Assembly: GCA_037478835.1 (NCBI GenBank) | Contig: JBBFLV010000003.1 | Span: 62,001 to 126,000, forward strand | Length of the DNA: 64,000 bases | Direction: 5' to 3' | Source: 630D-37 sp037478835 | Lineage (GTDB): Bacteria; Chloroflexota; Anaerolineae; Anaerolineales; Villigracilaceae | Part shown: one piece after another, positions 40,712-49,320 of the stretch | How the letters are laid out: each line of letters begins with the position of its first letter | How positions within the stretch are numbered: the first letter of the stretch is position 1 | The notes under the pieces: model-generated | The model's input: only the letters and a program-made list of their open reading frames with translations | Told to the model about the DNA's origin: nothing | Databases searched by the model: none | Translations under genes and position numbers: made by a program

Positions 40712-42997
40712 ATGCCGAACAAAAAACCGGCGCGTCCTTCCAAAAAATCATCTACCAAACCCCGCTCGGATGGTGAAAAAGGGAAAAAGACATCACCGCT
40801 CCCTGCCGCGCCTCCATCCCCTTCCTGGTGGGAGCGCCTTTCGCCCGAACGGCGATTGGACCTGATCGGTATCCTTTTGCTTGCCATTGGGTTGTTGGTG
40901 CTCGTAGGGCTATTTGCAGGTGGCCGCCTGGCCTGGACAGGGGGCATTCTGCGCCTGTTGAGGCAGCTCTTTGGTTGGGGAATTTACGTTCTCCCTCTGG
41001 GACTGATCCTTTTCGGCCTCTGGTTGATCCTACGCAGAATTGAGCGCATTCCGCCGCTCTCGGCAGAACGCACGCTCGGTGGTTTTCTCACGTTTCTCTG
41101 GATGCTGACCCTCTTCCATGCCCTGGTTGCCGATCCCCAAGTTGCCCAAGAAGCGGCACGTCAGGGAGTCGGCGGGGGCTATTTGGGTGGATTGCTCGAA
41201 CGCCTCTTGTGGTTTGCCTTTGGCGAGGCCGGTGCGATCCTGATCTTGATCGCCTGGGCTTTGCTGAACCTTTTGCTGGTCTCGGAGAAAAATCTGGCCT
41301 TTTTCCTGGGCTTGCTTGCTCCGCCGTTATCCCGCCTGTGGAAACTTCTGAGCGCGCACCTGCATAGGGGCAAATCCGCGCCCTCGCCGGAAAATGCTGC
41401 CCTGGCCAACGGCTACACTCCCCTGCCTTCCGAGAGGCGGGAGACCGCTCCTCCTGCGGCTGCGCCGCTGCCGGCGGTGATGCCACAAACGGGAACGCAG
41501 ACCATTGTGTGGCAGTTGCCTTCGCCGGCCGAAATCCTCGACCCAGGACAGACGCCACTGATCAACGAAGAATTCATCGAGCGCCGCGCCCGATTGATCG
41601 AAGAGACCCTAGCTTCGCTTGGGGCCCCGGCTCAGGTCGTTGAGATCAGCCGCGGTCCCAGCGTGACCCTTTTTGGGGTGGAGCCGCTCTTCATCGAAAC
41701 CCGTGGCGGAAGGATCCGTGTGCGCGTGAGCAAGATCGCTTCCCTAGCAGACGATCTGGCGCTGGCCCTGGCCGCGCCGCGCATTCGCATCCAGGCACCG
41801 GTGCCCGGTCACAGTTACGTGGGCATTGAGGTGCCGAACGAAGAGATGACCCTGGTGACCCTGCGCGAGATCGTGGAGAGCGAAGTCTTCCAGCGCAATC
41901 GCACCCCCTTACGCTTCGCCCTGGGGCGCGATGTGGCCGGTCGCCCGATCGTTGCCGATCTGGAAAGCATGCCGCATTTGCTGATCGCCGGAACGACCGG
42001 CTCGGGCAAATCGGTTTGTGTCAATGCCATCCTTTCCTGCCTCTTGCTTCACAACACGCCGGACGATCTGCGTTTGGTGCTGGTGGATCCCAAGCGCGTC
42101 GAGCTGAGCGGCTATAACGGTGTGCCCCATCTGCTGGCACCGGTGGTGGTCGAGATGGATCGCGTGGTCGGCACGCTCCAGTGGATGATGCGGGAAATGG
42201 ATCGGCGCTACCATCAATTTGCCCAGGTCGGGGCGCGCAATATCCACGATTACAATGCCCGCATGAAGCTCCAGGGGAGCAAGAAATTGCCTTACCTGGT
42301 CATCGTGGTGGATGAGCTGGCCGATCTGATGATGATCGCGCCGGAGGAGACCGAACGGGTGATCACACGCTTGGCGCAGCTGGCACGTGCCACCGGCATT
42401 CACCTGATCCTGGCCACGCAGCGCCCTTCTGTGGACGTTGTGACCGGCCTGATCAAGGCCAATTTTCCGGCGCGCATTGCCTTTGCCGTCGCATCCGGAG
42501 TCGATTCGCGTGTGATTTTGGATCAACCGGGAGCCGAGCGCCTGTTGGGGCGCGGGGATATGCTTTATCAGGCGCCCGATGCTCCGGCGCCGGTGCGCCT
42601 GCAGGGCGTTTTCGTCTCGGATACGGAGATCCAGCGCCTGGTCGAGTTCTGGCGATCGCAGGTCCGAGCAGTGAGCTCCTACGCCGTCGGAGAGATCGAG
42701 AGCGACAAATTGCCGCAGGTGCCGCTTAAACAAGCTCCCCTCTGGGAAGAGTTCGCTCCTCAACCGGACGCAGAGGAAGACCCCTTGCTAGAAGAGGCCA
42801 TCGAGTTTGTGCGCCGGGAAGGTCGGGCTTCGATTTCTATGCTCCAACGACGCTTCCGCATCGGCTACACGCGCGCCGCGCGCCTGATCGATCGCATGGA
42901 GGAGAAGGGGATCGTCGGTCCACCGGAAGCGACCACCCAGGTGCGCAAAGTGCTGGATTACGGCCCCCTGGCGCCTCCAAAAGATGATGGGATGTAA
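40712..42997 (+). CDS. ftsK: DNA translocase FtsK/SpoIIIE
   Basis: 761 residues from the ATG at 40712 (GTG at 40700 is the alternative). A basic start is followed by four membrane helices to about residue 200, then a short linker. The motor has Walker A TTGSGKSVCVNA (about 425), VDPKRVELSGYNGVPHL, Walker B VIVVDELADLMM (about 530) and LILATQRPSVDVVTGLIKAN. The C-terminal winged-helix gamma domain (SISMLQRRFRIGYTRAARLIDRMEEKGIVGP) reads KOPS-type sites. It pumps chromosome ends through the division septum. The linker is short compared with E. coli FtsK. Confidence 0.95.
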   Translation: MPNKKPARPSKKSSTKPRSDGEKGKKTSPLPAAPPSPSWWERLSPERRLDLIGILLLAIGLLVLVGLFAGGRLAWTGGILRLLRQLFGWGIYVLPLGLILFGLWLILRRIERIPPLSAERTLGGFLTFLWMLTLFHALVADPQVAQEAARQGVGGGYLGGLLERLLWFAFGEAGAILILIAWALLNLLLVSEKNLAFFLGLLAPPLSRLWKLLSAHLHRGKSAPSPENAALANGYTPLPSERRETAPPAAAPLPAVMPQTGTQTIVWQLPSPAEILDPGQTPLINEEFIERRARLIEETLASLGAPAQVVEISRGPSVTLFGVEPLFIETRGGRIRVRVSKIASLADDLALALAAPRIRIQAPVPGHSYVGIEVPNEEMTLVTLREIVESEVFQRNRTPLRFALGRDVAGRPIVADLESMPHLLIAGTTGSGKSVCVNAILSCLLLHNTPDDLRLVLVDPKRVELSGYNGVPHLLAPVVVEMDRVVGTLQWMMREMDRRYHQFAQVGARNIHDYNARMKLQGSKKLPYLVIVVDELADLMMIAPEETERVITRLAQLARATGIHLILATQRPSVDVVTGLIKANFPARIAFAVASGVDSRVILDQPGAERLLGRGDMLYQAPDAPAPVRLQGVFVSDTEIQRLVEFWRSQVRAVSSYAVGEIESDKLPQVPLKQAPLWEEFAPQPDAEEDPLLEEAIEFVRREGRASISMLQRRFRIGYTRAARLIDRMEEKGIVGPPEATTQVRKVLDYGPLAPPKDDGM

Positions 42998-43155
42998 GAT
43001 TTCCACAGGGCGGGCGCTGTGAATGCGCAGGGCAGGACAGGCTGTGACCCACGATCGATGGAAAAGGTCGCCGATGGTCACAGCCAACCGATCGGGGGAA
43101 TTTGGTATCCGCCGTGTGTCACGGCGCAGGGCAGGTCAGAGAACAGCAGTGAATT

Positions 43156-44799
43156 CTAATCGTCGTCACCGCCGCCACCACCGTCTCCGCCACCCTCATG
43201 CTCGTGCCCGGTAGGATGACAGGCCAAGCAATTCTGATAGTTTGGAATGCCCTCTTTGCGATGTTTCCGGTCGATCTCGGCTCTATCGTGGCAGGTGAAG
43301 CAGGTCCATTGATTCAACGTTGGCCGGTGACAGTCACTACAAGAGTTTGCTCCGCCATGATTCATCGGGAACATATGCGGGCCGTTGAACTTCGCCGGGC
43401 GCCAGGCGGTGGTCGAGTGACAGGCGGCGCAATTCAGGCCGAAGAGGCCGGCATGGTAGGCCGGTTCCCCGTGACAGGCAGAACAAGCAGTAGGCAGCGC
43501 AGTGAAATTCCCGTCGCGATGGCAACCCTCGCAGGAAACGCGGGCATGGGCGCCGGTCAACGGGAATTGGGTCAGGTTATGGTCGAAGGTGGCCGGCTTC
43601 CAGGCCGTGGTGGAGTGACATAAAGCGCAGTTCGTGCCGAAGCGTCCCTGGTGCGGCTCATCTTTCTGATGGCAAGCAATACACTCGGTTGGCGTGCCTT
43701 TGAACGCTAGCGTCTGATGACAATTCCGGCAGGCAACGCGTTCGTGCGCGCCGCTCAAGGGGAAGAGGGTGGTGCTATGGTCAAAGTTAGCCGGCTTCCA
43801 TCCGTCGGTGGTGTGACAGGCTTCACATTGCGGCATTTGTCCCTGGTGGGGATCATCCTTCCCGTGGCAGGCCACGCACTGCATCGGTGTACCCTTGAAC
43901 ACTCCACTTTGGTGACAGCTTTCGCAGGCGACCTGCTGATGTTTGCCGGTCAGCTTGAAGGCCGCCAAATTGTGATCGAACGTGGCCGGCTGCCAGCCGT
44001 TGGGTGTATGGCAGGTTTCGCAGGTCGTGCCGAAGCGCCCCTGATGCGGATCGTCGGCTTGGTGACAGGCAAAGCAGGATGTCGAGGCCAGCTTGAAATC
44101 CGCCGCCTGTCGTGCCCCCTGGTGACACTGGGTACAAGCGACCGTCGCGTGCTTCCCCTGGAGCGGGAAAGCGGCCGGATGGGCGAACATCTTCCCAAAT
44201 CGATCGGCGCCATCATGACAGGCCAGGCAGGCACTGCCGAACTCCTGCACGTGTTGCCCCATAAACACCACATCCATCTGCCGATGGCAATGCTCGCAGG
44301 AGGCCGCATCAAACGTGGTCAGCCCCTGGGTATGACAATCCTGGCAGGCGAACGCGCCCCCTCCTTGCTTCTGCTGATGACCGGCCAGGGAAAAGCCAAC
44401 CGTTTCGTGGGGGAAATCCTGAATGTTCATCCGGGTGAGCGGCGCCTGGGGACCCTGATGCTCGGTGTGGCATTGGCGGCAGGAAACGCCGGGGTTGCGT
44501 TGGTAGATGGCGCCGTGGAGCGCCTGGGGATTCTCCTTTTCAACGGCAATCGCCTGATGACAGGCCAGGCAGCGTTCATCCATCGTGGCATTATCCCATG
44601 GCGCCACGTGGCAGACTTTGCATTCACCGCCGATCGCCGCATGGGAGGTCACTCCGCCGATGGCCGGCCCTTCCTGTGCGTTTAGAGGCCCCGGATTGAA
44701 GATCACGCCACCCTGCGCTACCGCCACGCCGACGATCACCAAGGCCGTGATCAGGCCTGCTAGCAAACCGCTGGTGGTCAGACACCCCAGGCGTTTCAT
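43156..44799 (-). CDS. 21-haem c-type cytochrome, membrane anchored or exported
   Basis: 547 residues starting with a hydrophobic segment (about 8-30; signal or anchor). I count 21 CxxCH haem-binding motifs, about one per 26 residues. From about residue 230 the chain is built from repeats of a module: CxxCH, then DDPHQGRFGTxCxxCH, W(K/Q)PATFDHNLxxFxLTGxHxxVxCxxCH, then FKGTPxxC. Extra histidines in DPHQG, FDH and GxH could serve as distal ligands. The tail is His/Gly/Asp-rich. The dense haem spacing fits a wire for fast electron transfer outside the membrane. It is the last gene of a six-gene operon with redox and sensor proteins. No family name closer than multihaem cytochrome c3-like can be given. 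Confidence 0.92.
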   Translation of the reverse strand: MKRLGCLTTSGLLAGLITALVIVGVAVAQGGVIFNPGPLNAQEGPAIGGVTSHAAIGGECKVCHVAPWDNATMDERCLACHQAIAVEKENPQALHGAIYQRNPGVSCRQCHTEHQGPQAPLTRMNIQDFPHETVGFSLAGHQQKQGGGAFACQDCHTQGLTTFDAASCEHCHRQMDVVFMGQHVQEFGSACLACHDGADRFGKMFAHPAAFPLQGKHATVACTQCHQGARQAADFKLASTSCFACHQADDPHQGRFGTTCETCHTPNGWQPATFDHNLAAFKLTGKHQQVACESCHQSGVFKGTPMQCVACHGKDDPHQGQMPQCEACHTTDGWKPANFDHSTTLFPLSGAHERVACRNCHQTLAFKGTPTECIACHQKDEPHQGRFGTNCALCHSTTAWKPATFDHNLTQFPLTGAHARVSCEGCHRDGNFTALPTACSACHGEPAYHAGLFGLNCAACHSTTAWRPAKFNGPHMFPMNHGGANSCSDCHRPTLNQWTCFTCHDRAEIDRKHRKEGIPNYQNCLACHPTGHEHEGGGDGGGGGDDD

Positions 44800-44808
44800 C
44801 GGACCTCC

Positions 44809-45360
44809 TTACTTCAGGAACGTGGCGTAATACAAGGCGGCGCCAATGTGGAAGAAAGCCGAGACGAACAGCGCCACCCCGATCGGGATATGGATCGTGT
44901 GCCAGAGCGCCATCAGCTGACGGGTGCGCCGCAGCACCTCTTCCGGGATGGCGCCGGCCAGCTCCGTGCCGTCCAGCGTGCGCGGCACGCGGGTGTAGAT
45001 ATAGCGCCCAACAAAACCGCTGATGACAATGGTCACGGTGAACGCCGTCACCACACCGGCCAGGCCGTTGAACTTCCAAGACGTGTGCAGCAGGACCATA
45101 TACGGCCCGACCAGGCCGGTGAAAATGTGGAATTCCAGCCAATCCTTCATCCTTCCCCAGCGGGCACTGCGGCTGCGTTTGCGTAGGCTATAGAGCGTCT
45201 CGGTCATCAGCATCAGGATGAAGCCGAAAATGCCCAAGGTGTGGCCGAAAAATCCGCTGGCGTGTGGGATTTCGCGAGTCAGGATAACCACCGTGGCATA
45301 GACGGCGGTGATCGCCAGGGCGGCGAAAAAGGCATACCAGAGTTCTTTGCCGCGCAGCAT
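44809..45360 (-). CDS. Membrane cytochrome b-like protein (diheme four-helix type)
   Basis: 183 residues with five probable helices. Two helices hold His pairs spaced 13-14 residues apart: FHIFTGLVGPYMVLLHTSW, and HIPIGVALFVSAFFHIGAA. That is the pattern of bis-histidine b haems stacked across a membrane, as in ferric reductases and related diheme proteins. A cytoplasmic loop is rich in Arg/Lys (SLRKRSRSARWGR). It lies between the FAD oxidoreductase gene and the 21-haem cytochrome gene, so it probably carries electrons across the membrane between them. The haem assignment is inferred from the His spacing. Confidence 0.7.
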   Translation of the reverse strand: MLRGKELWYAFFAALAITAVYATVVILTREIPHASGFFGHTLGIFGFILMLMTETLYSLRKRSRSARWGRMKDWLEFHIFTGLVGPYMVLLHTSWKFNGLAGVVTAFTVTIVISGFVGRYIYTRVPRTLDGTELAGAIPEEVLRRTRQLMALWHTIHIPIGVALFVSAFFHIGAALYYATFLK

Positions 45361-45372
45361 GATGCATTCTCC

Positions 45373-46761
45373 TCAGGCTTTTGAAAATTTGGGCACCGGG
45401 CGCGCCAGGGAAGGCGCTGTGGTGGTAGTGAGGGTCAGCCAGTAATCCATGATCACTTCGCTCAAGGCGGCGTTGGCTGCCAGCAAACGGTCGCGGATGG
45501 GGCGGATATCCACTTCTTCGGCGATCAGGCGCTGGAGGGGGAAAGAGAGCGTCTGATCGCCCATGACGACGGCGCCGAGCAGCGTGCGCTCGCCGACGAT
45601 CAGGCGCAGATGATTGATCTCGAACCCGCTCTGCGCTAAGATCGCATCCGGCAGTTCGCGCCAGGTTTCGCTATCGCCGCGCACGATGCCGACCGTATCC
45701 TCATCCCGTCCCTGACCGATGCGGCCGATGATCGTGGTGGTGATGCCGGCCAGACGCGTTACGTTGAAGGGCAGGCCGCGCCGATGAGGTTGGGTGAACC
45801 CGGCCATGTTCAGGCCGGCGCTGTGTCCCTGTTCGCGCGCCGGCGTCCAGAGGGAATCCAGCACCGCCTTGCCCAGCTTCGGGTCGTAGACTTGTGCCAC
45901 GTCGCCGGCGGCAAAGATGCCGGGCGCGCTGGTTTGCATGAATTCATCCACCAAGATGCCCCGATCCGTCTTCAGCCCGGCCTCTCGCGCCAATTCCAAG
46001 CGCGGGCGGACACCGATAGCATAGGCCACCAAGTCACAACGGATCGTGTTGCCATCTTTGAGGCGTACGCCGACCACGCGCCCCTTTTGTCCCAGGATTT
46101 CCTCCACCTCCGCAAAATGATGCAGGACAACCCCTTCCTCTTCCAGGCGATGCTCGACGATGTGGGATTCGACCTCATCCAGCACGTTGTTCCAGTAGCG
46201 CGCCCCACGCATCAGGTAATGGACCTTTAGCCCCTGGGCGCGCAAACCTTCTACCAGCTCCAGGGACGTGATCCCGCCTCCGATCACGACGGCGCGACGT
46301 GCCAGACGTGCCAACCTGCGAATCTGCCGCGCATCTTCCAGGTGATCGATCTTCACCACTCCTTGCAGCTCGCTGCCCGGAACACCGAGCGGAACGGCCT
46401 GCGCACCGGTTGCCAGGAGCAGGCGATCGTAGAGGAGCGAGAAAGATTCCTCGCGCACCTTCTGTTCAAAAAAGCCTTTTTGCAGGCGGTAGCGAAGGCC
46501 CTCCACGCGCCCTTGTGCCGGGTCCAAGCGGGTGACGCGCCCCCATACCCGATGCACCTTTAAGCGTTGCCAGTCCACCGAGCGGGGGAAGAGCTGTTCT
46601 TCTGGAATCTCATCGGTCAAATAATAGGCCAGGCCCGGACGGGAGTAGAAGCCGTGCGGATCCTCGTGGATCAGCCAAATCTCCCCCTGTTCATCCACCC
46701 GACGGATGGCCTCAATGGCCGCGATTCCGGCCACCCCACTGCCGACAATGACGTAACGCAT
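45373..46761 (-). CDS. FAD-dependent pyridine-nucleotide-disulfide oxidoreductase
   Basis: 462 residues. FAD-binding start YVIVGSGVAGIAAIEAI, ATGAQAVPLGVPG, and the second FAD motif GIFAAGDVAQVYD are clear. The NAD(P)-binding motif reads VVIGGGITSLELVEGL, where the third glycine of GxGxxG is Ser; this could change nucleotide preference or weaken it. There is no redox Cys pair. Relatives are ferredoxin, rubredoxin or nitrite reductase flavoproteins. Its ATG overlaps the stop of the ferredoxin gene, which is probably its electron partner. Confidence 0.85.
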   Translation of the reverse strand: MRYVIVGSGVAGIAAIEAIRRVDEQGEIWLIHEDPHGFYSRPGLAYYLTDEIPEEQLFPRSVDWQRLKVHRVWGRVTRLDPAQGRVEGLRYRLQKGFFEQKVREESFSLLYDRLLLATGAQAVPLGVPGSELQGVVKIDHLEDARQIRRLARLARRAVVIGGGITSLELVEGLRAQGLKVHYLMRGARYWNNVLDEVESHIVEHRLEEEGVVLHHFAEVEEILGQKGRVVGVRLKDGNTIRCDLVAYAIGVRPRLELAREAGLKTDRGILVDEFMQTSAPGIFAAGDVAQVYDPKLGKAVLDSLWTPAREQGHSAGLNMAGFTQPHRRGLPFNVTRLAGITTTIIGRIGQGRDEDTVGIVRGDSETWRELPDAILAQSGFEINHLRLIVGERTLLGAVVMGDQTLSFPLQRLIAEEVDIRPIRDRLLAANAALSEVIMDYWLTLTTTTAPSLARPVPKFSKA

Positions 46762-47012
46762 CAGCCCTCCTTGAAAATCGGCAGACGTTCAAAGCGCAAC
46801 ACACCGCGCGGACAGCGCGCCACGCATTCGCCACAGGTCAGGCACCGGCTGTTGGCGATCGCTTCGCCGCGCCAGGCATAGGCGCGCACATCAATGCCGA
46901 TCGGGCAGTTGAACGAACAAATGCCGCATTGGACACAGCGCGCCGCATCCGGCACGACCTGTCCGGCAACGAGTGCCGTGCGGCGTTTTGCTTCTTCACG
47001 GAAAAGGCTCAT
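46761..47012 (-). CDS. Small ferredoxin with two [4Fe-4S] sites
   Basis: 83 residues with CVQCGICSFNCP and CLTCGECVARCP, each a CxxCxxCxxxCP cluster site. The ends show no other domain. It is a soluble or peripheral electron carrier. Its start overlaps the histidine kinase stop (ATGA) and its stop touches the FAD oxidoreductase start, so it is made in step with both. Confidence 0.9.
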   Translation of the reverse strand: MSLFREEAKRRTALVAGQVVPDAARCVQCGICSFNCPIGIDVRAYAWRGEAIANSRCLTCGECVARCPRGVLRFERLPIFKEG

Positions 47013-48460
47013 GACTCCTCCAGGAGCGGAAAGCGGACGGTAAACGTACTCCCCTTACCGGCAGCGCTTTGTACCTCGATGATGCCTTTATTGAGCGTTA
47101 CCAATTCTTTCACCAGGGACAACCCCAGGCCGCTGCCGCTTTCTGCCGTGCGCGAGCGGCTCTTATCGCCGCGGTAGAAGCGATCGAAAATATGGGGCAA
47201 AGTCTCATCCGAGATGCCGGGGCCATTATCTGTCACCGAAATGACAAGATACCCTCCCCGATCTTCCGCTTTCAGTTCGATCTGCCCGCCATGCTGGGTA
47301 TATTTTGCCGCGTTATCCAGCAAATTGCGCACGATGATGCGCACCTGTTCAGGATTCACCACCACGTTGGGCAGGTGAGGGGGCACCTCAAGGGTGAACT
47401 TCTGCTGCCGAGCACGGAAGATCGGCATCATCTCTTCCCCTAACTCATAAAGCAGCGGAGCCAGGTCGGTGGGAACGGGAGGAAGGCGATTCCCCTGTTC
47501 CACAGAAGAGAGCAGGAGCAATTGATCGGTCATCCTGCGCAGGCGATCGATCTCCTCGAGGATTTGCTCCAGGTAGCGACGTTGGGCCTGCGGATCGTCC
47601 TGCATTTGGGTCAGGATCAACTCCAGGCGCAAACGCATCGAAGTGAGCGGGGAGCGCAGTTCATGGGCAGCATTGGCGACGAAATCGCGCTGCCGTTGCA
47701 GCATTTGCTCCAAGCGCTCGGCCATCTCGTTGAAGGCTTCGGCCAGCTGGCGCACTTCCTGGGGTCCTTGTAGCCGGGCGCGTCCTTTCAGATCGCCGTT
47801 TGCCAGCCGACGCGTCAACGCGGTAAGCCGCTCCAACGGTGCGGCGACCTGTTGTGCCAACCACAGGCTGCTTCCCAGGGTCACCAGGGCGACCACGGCG
47901 ACTACGCTAAAGAGCGTTGCCCAGGTGCGGCGCACATCGACCCAGAGCGGCGCCGTGGGGAAAGAAACCTGGATGAAAGCGATTGGACTTTCATCATCAT
48001 CGTTGATCACCGGTGCGGCGGCAAAAATGCGCTCCTCGCCACTATATTCATCTAGGCGGATGTCATGCTGTTCCTGCCTGCGGGAGGCAGCCAGCAGTTC
48101 TGGGTGTCTATCCTCGCGATCGGTCAACACACGGGGATCGGTGCTGGAAAGCACCCATAGATCGGCGTTCAGTACGGTGATGCGCAGCCGGCTGTTGAAG
48201 GCAGAAGCGTAGGTGTGCAGCAGGTCGCGCAGGGAATCCGCCTCGACCTTTCCCTCGATTACCTCTTCAATGTGTTCACGGAGCACAATGGCCGCCAAGT
48301 GGGCTTCAATCTCCAATTCATGCTCAGCCTGCTCTTCGGCATATTTCCGCAACTGGGGGGCCATCCATCCCGCCAAGCCACCGACCGAGAGCAAGATCAA
48401 AAACAGGTAGGTGACGATCAAACGTCCTTTCAGGCTGCGCGGCCAAGCGAAATGAGCCAT
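47009..48460 (-). CDS. Membrane sensor histidine kinase
   Basis: 483 residues. First helix about 12-33, an extracellular sensor of some 140 residues with no cysteine-haem motif, second helix about 185-208, HAMP linker, then the HisKA box FVANAAHELRSPLTSMRLR (His about 268) and the ATPase N-box NLLDNAAKYT, G1 DNGPGI and G2 GSGLGLSLV. Works with the response regulator 3 bases upstream. Its 3' end overlaps the ferredoxin gene, which places the redox chain under the same transcript. Confidence 0.93.
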   Translation of the reverse strand: MAHFAWPRSLKGRLIVTYLFLILLSVGGLAGWMAPQLRKYAEEQAEHELEIEAHLAAIVLREHIEEVIEGKVEADSLRDLLHTYASAFNSRLRITVLNADLWVLSSTDPRVLTDREDRHPELLAASRRQEQHDIRLDEYSGEERIFAAAPVINDDDESPIAFIQVSFPTAPLWVDVRRTWATLFSVVAVVALVTLGSSLWLAQQVAAPLERLTALTRRLANGDLKGRARLQGPQEVRQLAEAFNEMAERLEQMLQRQRDFVANAAHELRSPLTSMRLRLELILTQMQDDPQAQRRYLEQILEEIDRLRRMTDQLLLLSSVEQGNRLPPVPTDLAPLLYELGEEMMPIFRARQQKFTLEVPPHLPNVVVNPEQVRIIVRNLLDNAAKYTQHGGQIELKAEDRGGYLVISVTDNGPGISDETLPHIFDRFYRGDKSRSRTAESGSGLGLSLVKELVTLNKGIIEVQSAAGKGSTFTVRFPLLEES

Positions 48461-48462
48461 CT

Positions 48463-49158
48463 TCAGCTCTCCAGGCGGTTAAAGCGGTAACCGAAACCGT
48501 GAATCGTCTCGATATAGCGGGGTTCGGTGGGGTTTTCCTCCAGTTTTTCCCGTAACCAGCGAATGTGAACATCCAGGGTGCGCGGCGTGCCGATCCAGTC
48601 CTCGCCCCATACGGCATCCAGCAGTTCCTGCCGTGAAAGTGCCTGGCCGGCATGTTCCATGAGCACTTGGAGCAATTCAAACTCGCGACGGCTGAGCTCC
48701 AGCGGTCGGCCGGCGCGCGTCACCTGGCGTGCGGTGCGATCCAGGGCGATCTCGCCGATCACCAGCCGATCGCTTACGGGCGTTCCTTGTCGATCGATCT
48801 CTACGCGGCGCAGCATAGCCCGGATACGGGCTACCAACTCGCGGAAGCTAAACGGTTTGACAATATAATCATCCGCTCCGACTTCCAAGCCCATTACCCG
48901 TTCCAGCTCCTGGCCGCGCGCCGTGATCATCAGGATTGGCACGCCGGATTCCTTTCGCAAGATGCGACAAACTTCATAGCCATCCATCTCCGGTAGCATC
49001 ACATCCAGAAGGATTACATCCGGGCGATATTGGCGCGCCATCGCCAGGCCGGTTGGGCCGCTGGCGGCATGGAAGACCTCAAAACCCTCCTTCTTCAGGC
49101 CGAAGAGGAGCGGTTGGGCAATGTTTTCATCGTCTTCTATCAGAAGCAGGCGCGGCAT
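48463..49158 (-). CDS. OmpR-family response regulator
   Basis: 231 residues. Receiver with acidic pair D9/D10, phospho-acceptor D52 in DVILLDVMLPEMDG and Lys in IVKPFSF. C-terminal winged-helix DNA-binding domain with LELSRREFELLQVLMEHAG and RTLDVHIRWLREKLE plus YIETIHGFGYRF. Head of the six-gene operon; probable regulator of its own transcript. Upstream 49159-49281 holds no clear palindromic operator. Confidence 0.95.
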   Translation of the reverse strand: MPRLLLIEDDENIAQPLLFGLKKEGFEVFHAASGPTGLAMARQYRPDVILLDVMLPEMDGYEVCRILRKESGVPILMITARGQELERVMGLEVGADDYIVKPFSFRELVARIRAMLRRVEIDRQGTPVSDRLVIGEIALDRTARQVTRAGRPLELSRREFELLQVLMEHAGQALSRQELLDAVWGEDWIGTPRTLDVHIRWLREKLEENPTEPRYIETIHGFGYRFNRLES

Positions 49159-49281
49159 GGCAATTGCTCAGGCAAAGGCGATCCCAAGAGAGTATTTGCA
49201 CTGTGGGCAAGTATATCCCCTATTATAAGCATGGGTTAAGCAGGAAGTTAGGAGGTCGTTAAGGGATTGTTATGTGGGAGC

Positions 49282-49316
49282 GTAGACGGTGGACCGTAGA
49301 CCGTGGACCGTGGGCG
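49282..49316. repeat. Heptamer repeat GTRGACS, copy 3 (five units)
   Basis: Five tandem heptamers: GTAGACG GTGGACC GTAGACC GTGGACC GTGGGCG. It ends 4 bases before the stop-codon end of the HD-GYP gene (minus strand, 49321). Related to copies at 38988-39024 and 40382-40402. Confidence 0.75.
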
Positions 49317-49320
49317 AGGT

